DNA from: Deltaproteobacteria bacterium
GTDB taxonomy: Bacteria > Desulfobacterota > Desulfobacteria > Desulfobacterales > ETH-SRB1
Reading direction: 5' to 3'
DNA length: 7,576 nt
Assembly: GCA_030627405.1 (NCBI GenBank)
Contig: DAOUSD010000062.1
Coordinates: 1-7,576 of the forward strand
Part shown: positions 1 through 6,258 of the stretch, piece after piece
Layout: every line of letters begins with the position of its first letter
Numbering within the stretch: the first letter of the stretch is position 1
The notes under the pieces: generated by a model
Database searches by the model: none
Told to the model about the DNA's origin: nothing
What the model saw: only the letters and a program-made list of their open reading frames with translations
Position numbers and translations under genes: made by a program

Positions 1-1
1 A

Positions 2-1885
2 GAGGTGGTGGTAACAGCGGGAAGGGTAAAAGAGAAAAAAAGAGAGATCACATCCAATGTAACAATTATTAATGAAGAAGAAATAAAAAATTCTTCTGCC
101 AAAGATCTCGGAGAATTATTGACCGAAAAGGCTATCGGACACAGTCACAGATACCCGGGTGCCTTGAATTCAGTCGGTATCCGCGGTTTCAGGACAGAAA
201 CCCACGGCAATGACCTTGAGGGTCGTGTGCTGATTCTTGTGAACGGCCGGAGGGCTGGTACGGGGAACACAGCCAAAATTAGCACTAAAAACATAGAAAG
301 GGTGGAAATAATAAGGGGCCCCGCTTCCGTTCAATACGGATCTGCCGCTATGGGCGGAGTCATAAACGTGATTACCAAACAGGGGAAGGATAAACCCGCT
401 GTGTTTGTTGAGGGAACACTGGGAAGTTTTGGCTACAAGGAAGGAAGTGCAGGGGCTTCAGGAAAGTATAAATCATTTGATTTTTCCGGTAGTTTTACCA
501 GAGATTCTAAAGACGATTACGATACTGCCAGTGGAGAGAGGTTTTACAACACCGGATATAATCGCAAGGAAAGCTGCAGCTTGAATCTCGGTTATGAGTT
601 CCTGCCCGAAAATCGCATCGGCGTCATTTACAGTTGTTATGATGCCGATCATGTAGGTGATTCAGGATACTTAAGCCAGAACGATCTGGACGATTATAAA
701 AATTCAAGCAACAGGGCAATCGACTTTATTTATGACGGCGGAACTCCGGATGGTCTCTTTACCTGGCAGGCCAGATACTTTGACGGTAAGGATAAGGACA
801 AGTGGGTTGATCCTACTGCAAGCGATCCCAACGGTTGGGATGATGGTATTCCAGACGAACAGAATACCAATCAGAAGGGGGCACAGGTACAGGTATCTTG
901 CAACCAGGAATATTTTCTTGTTACCGCTGGCGTTGACTGGGTAAACTATGAAATAGAAACTACCTGGGATCCGAAAAAATCCGAATATGACAATCCTGCT
1001 GGTTTTCTTATGGCCAAAGCCAGGCTTTTTGACAAAAAGTTTATAATCACTGGTGGCGTAAGATATGACGAATATGAAGTGGATATGAAAGGTGACGGGA
1101 AGAAAGAGAGTGATGATCACACTTCCCCGCGGGTTGGAGCGGCCTATCTACTTACAGACTGGCTGAAGCTGAGGGCAAACTATGGGGAGGCATTCAAGAT
1201 GCCTTCTGCAAAGCAGTTGGCTGCGGATTTTACTACTTCGGGGTTTTGGTCTACACATTATGTGGGCAACCCCAATTTGAAACCGGAAAAAAGCGGGACA
1301 TATGAAGCGGGTATAGACTTTTCATACGCTTCTTTCGATTCTTCCCTCACCTATTTTTATACCGATTTCAAGGATAAAATAGACACTTACACGACAGCGG
1401 GTGGTGATACCTCATGGAAAAATCTTGGAAAAGCTGAAGTAGAAGGTGTGGAAGGCGAGCTTTCGTACGATATTGGCTCTCTCTTGTCCTGGGATTATCA
1501 GGTTAAGCCTTACGTCAGTTTTGTCTATCTTACAAAATACAAAGATAAGGAAGCTAATGAAGACCTTAAATACACATCGGATTTTCATGTATCATACGGT
1601 ATCACAGTCTCTGATCTTGACGGCTTTTCCGCCAACCTGAACCTTTACTACACAGGGAAACAGGATATTACGGATTACGAAGGCGGCACTTACGCTACGA
1701 TAACACAAGGCCGCTTTACGTTTGCCAATTTGACTGTCAGTAAAAGGATCTTTGATTTCAAAGAATACGGAGGGATCACCTTGAGAGGCGAGATTCAAAA
1801 CCTTTTTGACAAGGATTGTGAGCACGTTCAGGGCTATCCCATGCCGGGAAGGAGCTTCTTCCTCGCTCTGGGGTATGATTTCTAA
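2..1885 (+). CDS. TonB-dependent outer-membrane receptor, probably for corrinoid or siderophore (5' partial)
   Basis: This is an outer-membrane active transporter: a plug domain inside a beta-barrel, energised by TonB. The reading frame is open from the first bases. The GTG at 5 is not the true start, because the codons from 2 read EVVVTAGR, a classical TonB box that sits just after the signal peptide in mature receptors. The signal peptide and start therefore lie upstream of the window. The plug covers about window residues 10-125, with the family signatures RIEVVRGP-like (here VEIIRGPASVQYGSAAMGG) and INVITK. The barrel fills the rest and ends in the expected terminal aromatic (LALGYDF), with the usual QNLFDKD and PGR motifs just before. 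About 626 visible residues is close to BtuB size. The corrinoid assignment is inferred from the CbiZ fusion gene 70 bases downstream; a siderophore receptor is the alternative. Confidence 0.93.
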   Translation, partial: EVVVTAGRVKEKKREITSNVTIINEEEIKNSSAKDLGELLTEKAIGHSHRYPGALNSVGIRGFRTETHGNDLEGRVLILVNGRRAGTGNTAKISTKNIERVEIIRGPASVQYGSAAMGGVINVITKQGKDKPAVFVEGTLGSFGYKEGSAGASGKYKSFDFSGSFTRDSKDDYDTASGERFYNTGYNRKESCSLNLGYEFLPENRIGVIYSCYDADHVGDSGYLSQNDLDDYKNSSNRAIDFIYDGGTPDGLFTWQARYFDGKDKDKWVDPTASDPNGWDDGIPDEQNTNQKGAQVQVSCNQEYFLVTAGVDWVNYEIETTWDPKKSEYDNPAGFLMAKARLFDKKFIITGGVRYDEYEVDMKGDGKKESDDHTSPRVGAAYLLTDWLKLRANYGEAFKMPSAKQLAADFTTSGFWSTHYVGNPNLKPEKSGTYEAGIDFSYASFDSSLTYFYTDFKDKIDTYTTAGGDTSWKNLGKAEVEGVEGELSYDIGSLLSWDYQVKPYVSFVYLTKYKDKEANEDLKYTSDFHVSYGITVSDLDGFSANLNLYYTGKQDITDYEGGTYATITQGRFTFANLTVSKRIFDFKEYGGITLRGEIQNLFDKDCEHVQGYPMPGRSFFLALGYDF

Positions 1886-1896
1886 AATGACATGAT

Positions 1897-1955
1897 GGCA
1901 AGGGGAGGCTCCTTCGGAGTACTTCCCCTTGCCCTGCCTTTCTGATGAGGGCAAG
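1897..1955 (+). promoter_or_regulatory. Mutually exclusive hairpins that may control the next gene's ribosome binding site
   Basis: Segment 1 (1897-1906, GGCAAGGGGA) is the exact reverse complement of segment 2 (1924-1933, TCCCCTTGCC). The stem extends inward through CTCC/GGAG around a TTC loop. Segment 2 extended (1928-1935, CTTGCCCT) is also the exact reverse complement of segment 3 (1948-1955, AGGGCAAG), which contains most of the Shine-Dalgarno GAGGG (1947-1951) and ends one base before the ATG at 1956. Both stems need 1928-1933, so only one can form at a time. The 1:2 stem would leave the ribosome binding site free and the 2:3 stem would mask it. The complementarity is seen directly; the switching role is inferred. 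The first hairpin has no clean T-tract, so it is a poor intrinsic terminator and could instead be an mRNA stabiliser. Confidence 0.55.
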
Positions 1956-3968
1956 ATGAAAGAAGTCAAACATTACTACTATTTATGCTCCTTTATTTTT
2001 TTTGCAATTCTCTGGAGTGCAGTTCCGGTATTTTCCCATCCAATAGCGTTTACTGATGTTCAGGGCAACCATATCTCAATTACAAAAAGGCCATTGAGAG
2101 TTGTTTCCCTGGTACCCAGCATAACCGAAATTATTTTCAGAATAGGGGCAGGAGATGCGGTCAAGGCCGTTACCTATTACGACTCTTATCCGCCTGAGAC
2201 GGTTCATAAAACAGTCGTTGGGGGCTTCTTCTCACCATCCATTAAGGCTATTGAAGCGATACAGCCCGATGTGATTTTTTTATCCGGTCTTCATAAAGAA
2301 ATCATAAAGAAATTTGAAAACGAAAAATGTCAATTAATCAATCTTGATGCGAAGTCTGTTTCAGATATCTATCGAAATATCGATTTGTTGGGCAAAATTT
2401 TTAACAGGCAAAAGCAAGCGGAAACGCTTATCAAAGATATAAGGAATGAGCTTCAAATTGTTGCCGGGAAGATGAAAAGCATTCCGGAATTAAAGAGAAA
2501 AAGGGTTATTCGCCTCATGGGGCGAGACCCCGTGATGACCCCCGGTGATGATTCCTTTCAAAATGAATATATCAGAATCGCCGGTGGTATTCCTCCGAAG
2601 CTTAACAAAAAGGGTAATATTGTTCTTGTAACCAAAGAGGAATGGATTAGATTTAACCCACAGATTGTTTATGGCTGCGGCGGTGATAGAGAAGCAGTCA
2701 GAAAGTTTTTCGACCAGCCCGGCTGGAAGGATGTGGAGGCAGTAAAAAACGGTAAAATATTCTATTTCCCATGCGATTTGACATGCAGGGCATCCACACG
2801 TGCCGGTTATTTTGTTTCATGGCTTTTCGCCAGGATTTATGAAAATGAGTTTTCCAGGAAAGAACTACAGGTCTTTAAAGATCATATATTTAAATCGCGT
2901 CATTTTGATCTTGATCTCGATTACATAGAAGATGCACGTATTGTATACAGCAGAATCCATGATTTTGTAAACAAAACCCTGATTGTCGAATTCAAGGCAC
3001 CATTATCTGTCGTTTCCTCCCTCGAAGGACAACGCAAGCATATCATATCTGTAGGAAACCATTATGCTCCTCCTCCATGCTGGGCGCTTGGACATAAACT
3101 CGGATTGAAGAAAATAAGGGAGCGGGTATATCAGGTCATCGGTAAATCGGAAGATAAAGTCAGTTTCATCTTTACTGGTGCGGATATGGACAACCTGGCG
3201 GTAAAGCAAAAACGGTTTAAAGATATGAAGGTATATGCCCTGGTAACTGCCGGAGTTAAATCAAATGCGGTCAGGATGGCAGTTGATGAAGGGAGGTTTT
3301 ATGAACCTGGCACCATAAATATCATTCTATTAACCAATATGAAGCTATCACAGCGTGCGATGACAAGAGCCATCATCAGCGCTACAGAGGCCAAAACCGC
3401 AGCGTTACAGGATTTTGATATCAGAAGCACTTGCACTCCTCTCATTCACCAGGCTACCGGAACAGGAACCGATAATATCATTGTTGTGGAGGGCAAAGGA
3501 AGTAAAATTAACAATGCCGGCGGCCACACAAAGATGGGGGAGCTGATTGCAAAGGCCGTATATGAAGCTGTTCAGGAAGCAGTGTATAAACAAAACGGGA
3601 TGGTTTCCCAACGCAATGTTTTTCAACGTCTGAAAGACAGAAAAATCAGTGGCTTTGAATTGATTTCCGTGGATGAATGTGAATGTAGCGTCCGCAGGTA
3701 CAATTTGATTAAGGCTTTTGAAGAGACGCTTCTTCAGCCCCGCTATGCCGGCTTTATCGAATCATCTTTTGCTATAAGCGATGACTATGAAAAGGGCCTG
3801 GTTAACGATCTTGGCTTTTTTGAACTCTGGTGTAGTGATATGACTGAGGAGATAGCCGGAAAAAAGATAGGAACCACAAAAGATTTGATTGCTGATAAAG
3901 ACATGCCGCGTGTACTCAGGATGGCTTTGAACAGCTTGTTGAATGGTCTTTACGTCAGAATAAAATAG
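1956..3968 (+). CDS. Exported BtuF-like binding domain fused to CbiZ adenosylcobinamide amidohydrolase
   Basis: This 670-residue protein has three parts after an N-terminal signal peptide (about residues 1-27, hydrophobic FIFFAILWSAVPVFS). Residues about 40-310 form a periplasmic binding domain of the BtuF/FhuD class, with the typical opening RVVSLVPSITEIIF and IKAIEAIQPDVIFLSG. Residues about 335-545 are a CbiZ domain (TLIVEFKAPLSVVSS, TAGVKSNAVR, HQATGTGTDN, NAGGHTKMGELI). CbiZ hydrolyses the aminopropanol amide of adenosylcobinamide to give adenosylcobyric acid. Residues about 550-670 are a conserved-looking, Cys- and acid-containing extension that I do not recognise. The ATG at 1956 is preferred because GAGGG precedes it by four bases and it opens the signal peptide; an in-frame TTG at 1929 lies inside a hairpin. 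The signal peptide implies that CbiZ acts in the periplasm, which is inferred. BtuF or CbiZ alone is only 200-270 residues, so this is a true fusion. Confidence 0.88.
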   Translation: MKEVKHYYYLCSFIFFAILWSAVPVFSHPIAFTDVQGNHISITKRPLRVVSLVPSITEIIFRIGAGDAVKAVTYYDSYPPETVHKTVVGGFFSPSIKAIEAIQPDVIFLSGLHKEIIKKFENEKCQLINLDAKSVSDIYRNIDLLGKIFNRQKQAETLIKDIRNELQIVAGKMKSIPELKRKRVIRLMGRDPVMTPGDDSFQNEYIRIAGGIPPKLNKKGNIVLVTKEEWIRFNPQIVYGCGGDREAVRKFFDQPGWKDVEAVKNGKIFYFPCDLTCRASTRAGYFVSWLFARIYENEFSRKELQVFKDHIFKSRHFDLDLDYIEDARIVYSRIHDFVNKTLIVEFKAPLSVVSSLEGQRKHIISVGNHYAPPPCWALGHKLGLKKIRERVYQVIGKSEDKVSFIFTGADMDNLAVKQKRFKDMKVYALVTAGVKSNAVRMAVDEGRFYEPGTINIILLTNMKLSQRAMTRAIISATEAKTAALQDFDIRSTCTPLIHQATGTGTDNIIVVEGKGSKINNAGGHTKMGELIAKAVYEAVQEAVYKQNGMVSQRNVFQRLKDRKISGFELISVDECECSVRRYNLIKAFEETLLQPRYAGFIESSFAISDDYEKGLVNDLGFFELWCSDMTEEIAGKKIGTTKDLIADKDMPRVLRMALNSLLNGLYVRIK

Positions 3969-4021
3969 AGATATGAGAAATGGGGAAGTCTGTGAGAACC
4001 AGACAAAGGAATTGTGATTAT

Positions 4022-4195
4022 ATGAAAAAAACAAAAGCAAGAGTGCAATTGATCCGTTATACCGGCGCTTCCGGAGATCTGATCGCTTCCTCTGCCAGGC
4101 TCTGTTATGCAAAAAATACTGAAACGACTTTTGACCAGGATCCGGGCCATGCGGGGGAATTTAAAAAGATAAAGAAACGCTACGCAAAATTATAG
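4022..4195 (+). pseudogene. N-terminal remnant of thyX-like (flavin-dependent thymidylate synthase) gene
   Basis: The 57-codon frame opens ARVQLIRYTGASGDLIASSA followed by RLCY. This resembles the N-terminal strand-helix of many ThyX proteins (the KVKLIRYTP...AARLCYS pattern). Similarity fades after about residue 30 and the frame stops at a TAG at 4193-4195. ThyX proteins are normally over 200 residues, and the flavin/dUMP signature RHRxxSxNxxSxR is not seen in any frame before exbB. The best reading is a truncated gene whose 3' part was deleted and replaced by the heptamer tract. ATG 4022 is chosen because homology starts there; AAAGG at 4006-4010 is a weak, distant ribosome binding site, and an in-frame ATG at 3980 would add 14 unrelated residues. 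A functional small protein of unknown role is the alternative. Confidence 0.55.
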
Positions 4196-4229
4196 GGATT
4201 GGGGATCAGGGATCTGGAGGCAGGGACAA
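4195..4229 (+). repeat. Degenerate heptamer tract GGGATYN
   Basis: Three consecutive heptamers GGGATTG, GGGATCA and GGGATCT (4195-4215) are followed by two more degenerate units, GGAGGCA and GGGACAA. The tract begins inside the stop codon of the thyX remnant and lies upstream of exbB. It is visibly purine-rich on the + strand. It may be a deletion scar filled by slippage. No coding potential is seen. Confidence 0.5.
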
Positions 4230-4263
4230 TGGGGGTTCAAAAATTCTATTGATTGGAGGAATA

Positions 4264-4905
4264 ATGCTGGAAATATTCATTAAAGGCGGACCTGTCATGT
4301 ATCCGCTTTTAGCCTGTTCGATTCTTGTTCTTACTGTAATAATAGAAAGGTCTTTATTCTGGATAAGTGTAGATATGCGTCGCGATCAGCATCTTATAGA
4401 TGAGGTTCTTGAACTATGCAGAGCAGGGGATTGGGAGTCCGTGAGAATGAAGACAAAAGGGTCAAAAGATTTTATTATCAAAATACTTGTAACAGGCATT
4501 CTTCACAGAGAATTTTCCATGACTAAAGCTATGGAATCGGCTGCCGCAGAAGAGATCAGGAAGTTGCACCGATATATGGGCGTGCTGGACACCATGATTA
4601 CCGTAGCGCCTTTACTCGGTATTTTCGGAACAGTTATCGGTATTATAATGTCATTCGAGGCGCTGGGCTCAGCAGGTATAGAGCACCCACAGGCTGTTAC
4701 TGCGGGAATAGCGCAGGCACTGATCACAACGGCAACCGGTCTGGGGATTGCGATTCTGTCTGTATTCCCTTACAACTTCTTTAATCTCCGTATTGAAAAG
4801 GCTGTGCTTAATATAGAAAAATACGCAACCAGTCTTGAAATCGTTCATGAAAAGCTGATACAGGGGAGGGGGATCATGCATGAAGCTCAACCTGAACACA
4901 GCTAA
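4264..4905 (+). CDS. exbB: ExbB/TolQ-family proton channel protein of the TonB energising complex
   Basis: This inner-membrane protein (213 residues) forms the proton channel with ExbD and powers TonB. Three membrane segments are visible: about residues 8-33 (MYPLLACSILVLTVIIERSLFW), 110-135 (VAPLLGIFGTVIGIIMSF, the MotA/TolQ/ExbB signature) and 145-173 (ALITTATGLGIAI, with the conserved threonines facing the channel in this family). A cytoplasmic loop lies between the first and second segments. Length and topology match ExbB without the long N-terminal extension of some homologues. ATG 4264 is chosen because a strong GGAGGA (4255-4260) precedes it; an in-frame TTG at 4249 lies upstream of that site. 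The 3' end overlaps exbD by 26 bases, so translation is probably coupled. TolQ is less likely, given the adjacent tonB and receptor and the absence of tolA, tolB or pal. Confidence 0.93.
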   Translation: MLEIFIKGGPVMYPLLACSILVLTVIIERSLFWISVDMRRDQHLIDEVLELCRAGDWESVRMKTKGSKDFIIKILVTGILHREFSMTKAMESAAAEEIRKLHRYMGVLDTMITVAPLLGIFGTVIGIIMSFEALGSAGIEHPQAVTAGIAQALITTATGLGIAILSVFPYNFFNLRIEKAVLNIEKYATSLEIVHEKLIQGRGIMHEAQPEHS

Positions 4906-5290
4906 AAAAGTGCGTATTGAGATGCTGCCTTTGATTGATATCGTTTTTCTTCTGCTGGTGTTTTTTATATATGCAATGCTGTCAATGGCTGTTCATCGTG
5001 CATTACCGGTTTTGTTGCCTGCTTCTTCCACAGCGGAAATTGAAAAAAAATCAACACTATCTGTGACAGTAAAAACAGACGGAACGATTTATGTTGATGA
5101 AAAGCTGATTTCCATTGAGAACCTGGCCGGTTTTTTAAAACAAAAGGCTGAAATTGATAAGGATACCGGCATTCTCCTTTTTGCTGAACGAACCCTTTCA
5201 TATCAAAAGTTATTTCGCGTTTTAGATCAGATAAGGATGGCAGGTCTGAATCGGATTTCTCTTCAGGCGGAGGCTGACCAGCAACCGTGA
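4880..5290 (+). CDS. exbD: ExbD/TolR-family protein of the TonB energising complex
   Basis: This is the single-span partner of ExbB (136 residues). A short cytoplasmic N-terminus with basic residues precedes one membrane helix (about residues 15-37, MLPLIDIVFLLLVFF). Asp20 in that helix matches the essential proton-carrying aspartate of ExbD/TolR. A periplasmic domain follows, with the family's beta pattern (LSVTVKTDGTIYVDEKLI). The gene starts inside exbB, with the purine-rich GGGGAGGGGG at 4863-4872 as its ribosome binding site. Its TGA stop overlaps the GTG start of tonB in the sequence GTGA. This arrangement fits equimolar, coupled expression of the complex. TolR is the alternative but is not favoured by the context. 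Confidence 0.92.
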   Translation: MKLNLNTAKKVRIEMLPLIDIVFLLLVFFIYAMLSMAVHRALPVLLPASSTAEIEKKSTLSVTVKTDGTIYVDEKLISIENLAGFLKQKAEIDKDTGILLFAERTLSYQKLFRVLDQIRMAGLNRISLQAEADQQP

Positions 5291-5937
5291 AACGAATTCT
5301 GATTGCTGCGATAATAGCTGTTGGAATACATGGGCTTTTTCTGGGGATAGAGTTTGACCGGACAAGAGGCGGGTTTTTGGAAAGGCCTAAATCCCGTATT
5401 GTGACCATGACATTGGTTTCCAGACAGCCGAAAAAAGCTGAATCTAAACCGGCTATTAACAACCGTGTTCCTGTAGATAGAAATAAAAAAAAGGCAGAGA
5501 AAAAAAAGCTTTTAGCTAAACCGAAAAAGAAAAAACATGTTATACGATCATCCAATGCAGCAAAAAACAACCTTACTCAGGAACCAGCAAGGGACATTTT
5601 AAATGATAGAAGTTCTGCTGAGGCAAAACAGAGTTTTTTAGATAGTCAGGGATTTAATTCTGTAAAAAAAGCCATTCCCATATATGATAACAATCCTTCG
5701 CCTGAATATCCATTAATTGCCAGAAGAAGAGGCTTTCAGGGCACAGTAGTTCTTGAGGTTATGGTTGACCGAAACGGAAGGGTAGGGGACTTAAAGGTTT
5801 TTAAGTCCAGTGGTTATAAAGTTTTAGACAGAGCCGCTTCGGCATCTGTAAGGGACTGGATATTCAAACCCGCGATAAAAGGGAATGAAAGAATTGAAAT
5901 GTGGGTCAGAGTCCCTGTATGCTTTCAGTTAAAGTGA
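5287..5937 (+). CDS. tonB: TonB energy-transducing protein with lysine-rich linker
   Basis: This 216-residue protein spans the periplasm and passes energy from ExbB/ExbD to outer-membrane receptors by pairing with their TonB box. An N-terminal membrane anchor (about residues 4-23, ILIAAIIAVGIHGLFLG) carries His15, matching the functionally important transmembrane His of TonB. The linker, about residues 50-85, is dominated by lysine (KKKAEKKKLLAKPKKKK) rather than by the Pro-Glu/Pro-Lys repeats of enteric TonB. The C-terminal TonB domain begins near residue 139 with PEYPLIARRRGFQGTVVLEV and continues through SSGYKVLDRAA and the W-F-P motif RDWIFKPA. The GTG start overlaps the exbD stop by four bases and makes translational coupling likely. 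The linked receptor with its TonB box EVVVTA is the obvious partner. Confidence 0.93.
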   Translation: MKRILIAAIIAVGIHGLFLGIEFDRTRGGFLERPKSRIVTMTLVSRQPKKAESKPAINNRVPVDRNKKKAEKKKLLAKPKKKKHVIRSSNAAKNNLTQEPARDILNDRSSAEAKQSFLDSQGFNSVKKAIPIYDNNPSPEYPLIARRRGFQGTVVLEVMVDRNGRVGDLKVFKSSGYKVLDRAASASVRDWIFKPAIKGNERIEMWVRVPVCFQLK

Positions 5938-5939
5938 GA

Positions 5940-6046
5940 GTAAGGGTATTTGAGGTTATCCTATGACGCCTAGCCAAACAACCTTATCAGGGAGACGAAT
6001 ATAACCTGGGCGTCTCCTTGGAGCCACTATCCCCAAATATCCTTAC
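5940..6046. repeat. Long imperfect palindrome with 16-bp terminal inverted repeats
   Basis: GTAAGGGTATTTGAGG (5940-5955) is matched at 14 of 16 positions by the reverse complement of 6031-6046. One of the two differences would be a G-U pair in RNA. The arms enclose about 75 bases containing nested complementary pairs: AGGTTAT 5953-5959 with ATAACCT 6001-6007, GACGCC 5965-5970 with GGCGTC 6009-6014, and the hairpin 5989-6019. It starts three bases after the tonB stop. It could be a small non-coding palindromic element or a folded 3' end of the tonB transcript. No coding potential is seen. Confidence 0.5.
5989..6019 (+). terminator. Hairpin after tonB, possible transcription terminator
   Basis: GGAGACG (5991-5997) pairs exactly with CGTCTCC (6011-6017). 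The stem extends by a G-T and an A-T pair to nine pairs around a 13-base loop. It lies about 50 bases after the tonB stop, a suitable place to end the uptake operon. No T-run follows (TTGGAG), so intrinsic termination would be weak; it may act only as a 3' stabilising hairpin. Confidence 0.35.
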
Positions 6047-6105
6047 GACAAAAATCAAATCAAAGTTGCTGATCCTGTCTCATATTTCCAAGAATTTTTT
6101 TAAAC
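6035..6105 (+). pseudogene. 3'-end relic of a DUF4143-type ATPase gene
   Basis: Positions 6041-6105 match 7321-7385, the last codons and stop of the downstream ATPase gene, at 60 of 65 bases. The reading frame is kept: the relic ends YDKNQIKVADPVSYFQEFF and then TAA, against FDKNQIKVTDPVSYFQGFF and TAA in the intact gene. Two of the five differences are synonymous and three change an amino acid (Tyr/Phe, Ala/Thr, Glu/Gly). One further matching Lys codon lies upstream, at 6035-6037. No other part of the ATPase is recognisable in the gap. The relic therefore seems to be the surviving tail of a second, lost copy. Confidence 0.8.
6041..6105 (+). repeat. 65-bp direct repeat, left copy (right copy at 7321-7385)
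   Basis: This is the left member of a pair of direct repeats at about 92% identity; the repeat units are offset by 1280 bases. The right member is the 3' end of the ATPase gene plus two bases past its stop. Together they flank the whole ATPase gene, so recombination between them would remove it and leave one copy. Identity stops abruptly after the shared TAAAC. Confidence 0.8.
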
Positions 6106-6208
6106 CCCTCGTTTCGCTCATGCTGCAAACCGGCAAGCAAAGCATATAGACTTCCCGATTAGGCCATATCTCTTCTTGAATTTCATCAGAAAACGGCTAA
6201 TTTTTACC
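6106..6208. other. Non-coding stretch upstream of the ATPase promoter
   Basis: I see no convincing gene, tRNA or repeat here. It joins the ATPase relic to the promoter/operator cluster. A 30-codon frame on the minus strand (6118-6210) has no ribosome binding site and is most likely chance. The segment does not resemble the sequence downstream of the intact ATPase. Confidence 0.5.
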
Positions 6209-6254
6209 ATAGTCTAAAATAGCCTTGACTATTTTGTAGTACAGGTTAAAATAG
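6209..6254 (+). promoter_or_regulatory. Operator-like cluster of three half-sites over the ATPase promoter
   Basis: TAAAATAG occurs at 6215-6222 and again at 6247-6254. The inverse CTATTTT lies between them at 6229-6235, so each neighbouring pair forms an inverted repeat. A second overlapping inverted repeat is ATAGTC 6209-6214 with GACTAT 6227-6232. The half-sites overlap both the -35 and -10 hexamers, as expected for a repressor site. The binding protein is unknown; autoregulation by the ATPase itself is only a guess. Confidence 0.45.
6225..6252 (+). promoter_or_regulatory. Sigma-70-type promoter for the ATPase gene
   Basis: TTGACT (6225-6230; five of six to TTGACA) is separated by 16 bases from TAAAAT (6247-6252; five of six to TATAAT). 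Only six bases lie between the -10 box and the ATG at 6259. Transcription would therefore start at or next to the start codon, giving a leaderless mRNA. The lack of any Shine-Dalgarno before this gene agrees with that. Confidence 0.6.
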
Positions 6255-6258
6255 GCTT

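Noticed and set aside
704..1120. Long open frame on the minus strand inside the receptor gene, and similar antisense frames elsewhere
   Set aside because: They lie opposite well-supported genes, have no family resemblance, and arise from the codon bias of the real genes.
1929..1955. TTG at 1929 as the start of the CbiZ fusion
   Set aside because: It lies within the paired part of the hairpins and adds nine residues before the signal peptide; ATG 1956 has a ribosome binding site.
3594..3968. CobZ (alpha-ribazole phosphatase) domain, as in the archaeal CbiS fusion
   Set aside because: The segment does not show the PgpA/YutG-like pattern I would expect, so it is left as unrecognised.
6018..6034. 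GCCACT in GGAGCCACTATCCCC as a possible cobalamin riboswitch core
   Set aside because: The rest of the riboswitch (B12 box and flanking conserved stems) is absent, and the site lies between tonB and an unrelated ATPase.
6118..6210. A 30-codon minus-strand frame beginning MVKISRFLMKFKKRYG, divergent from the ATPase
   Set aside because: No ribosome binding site, no recognisable family, and a length expected by chance.
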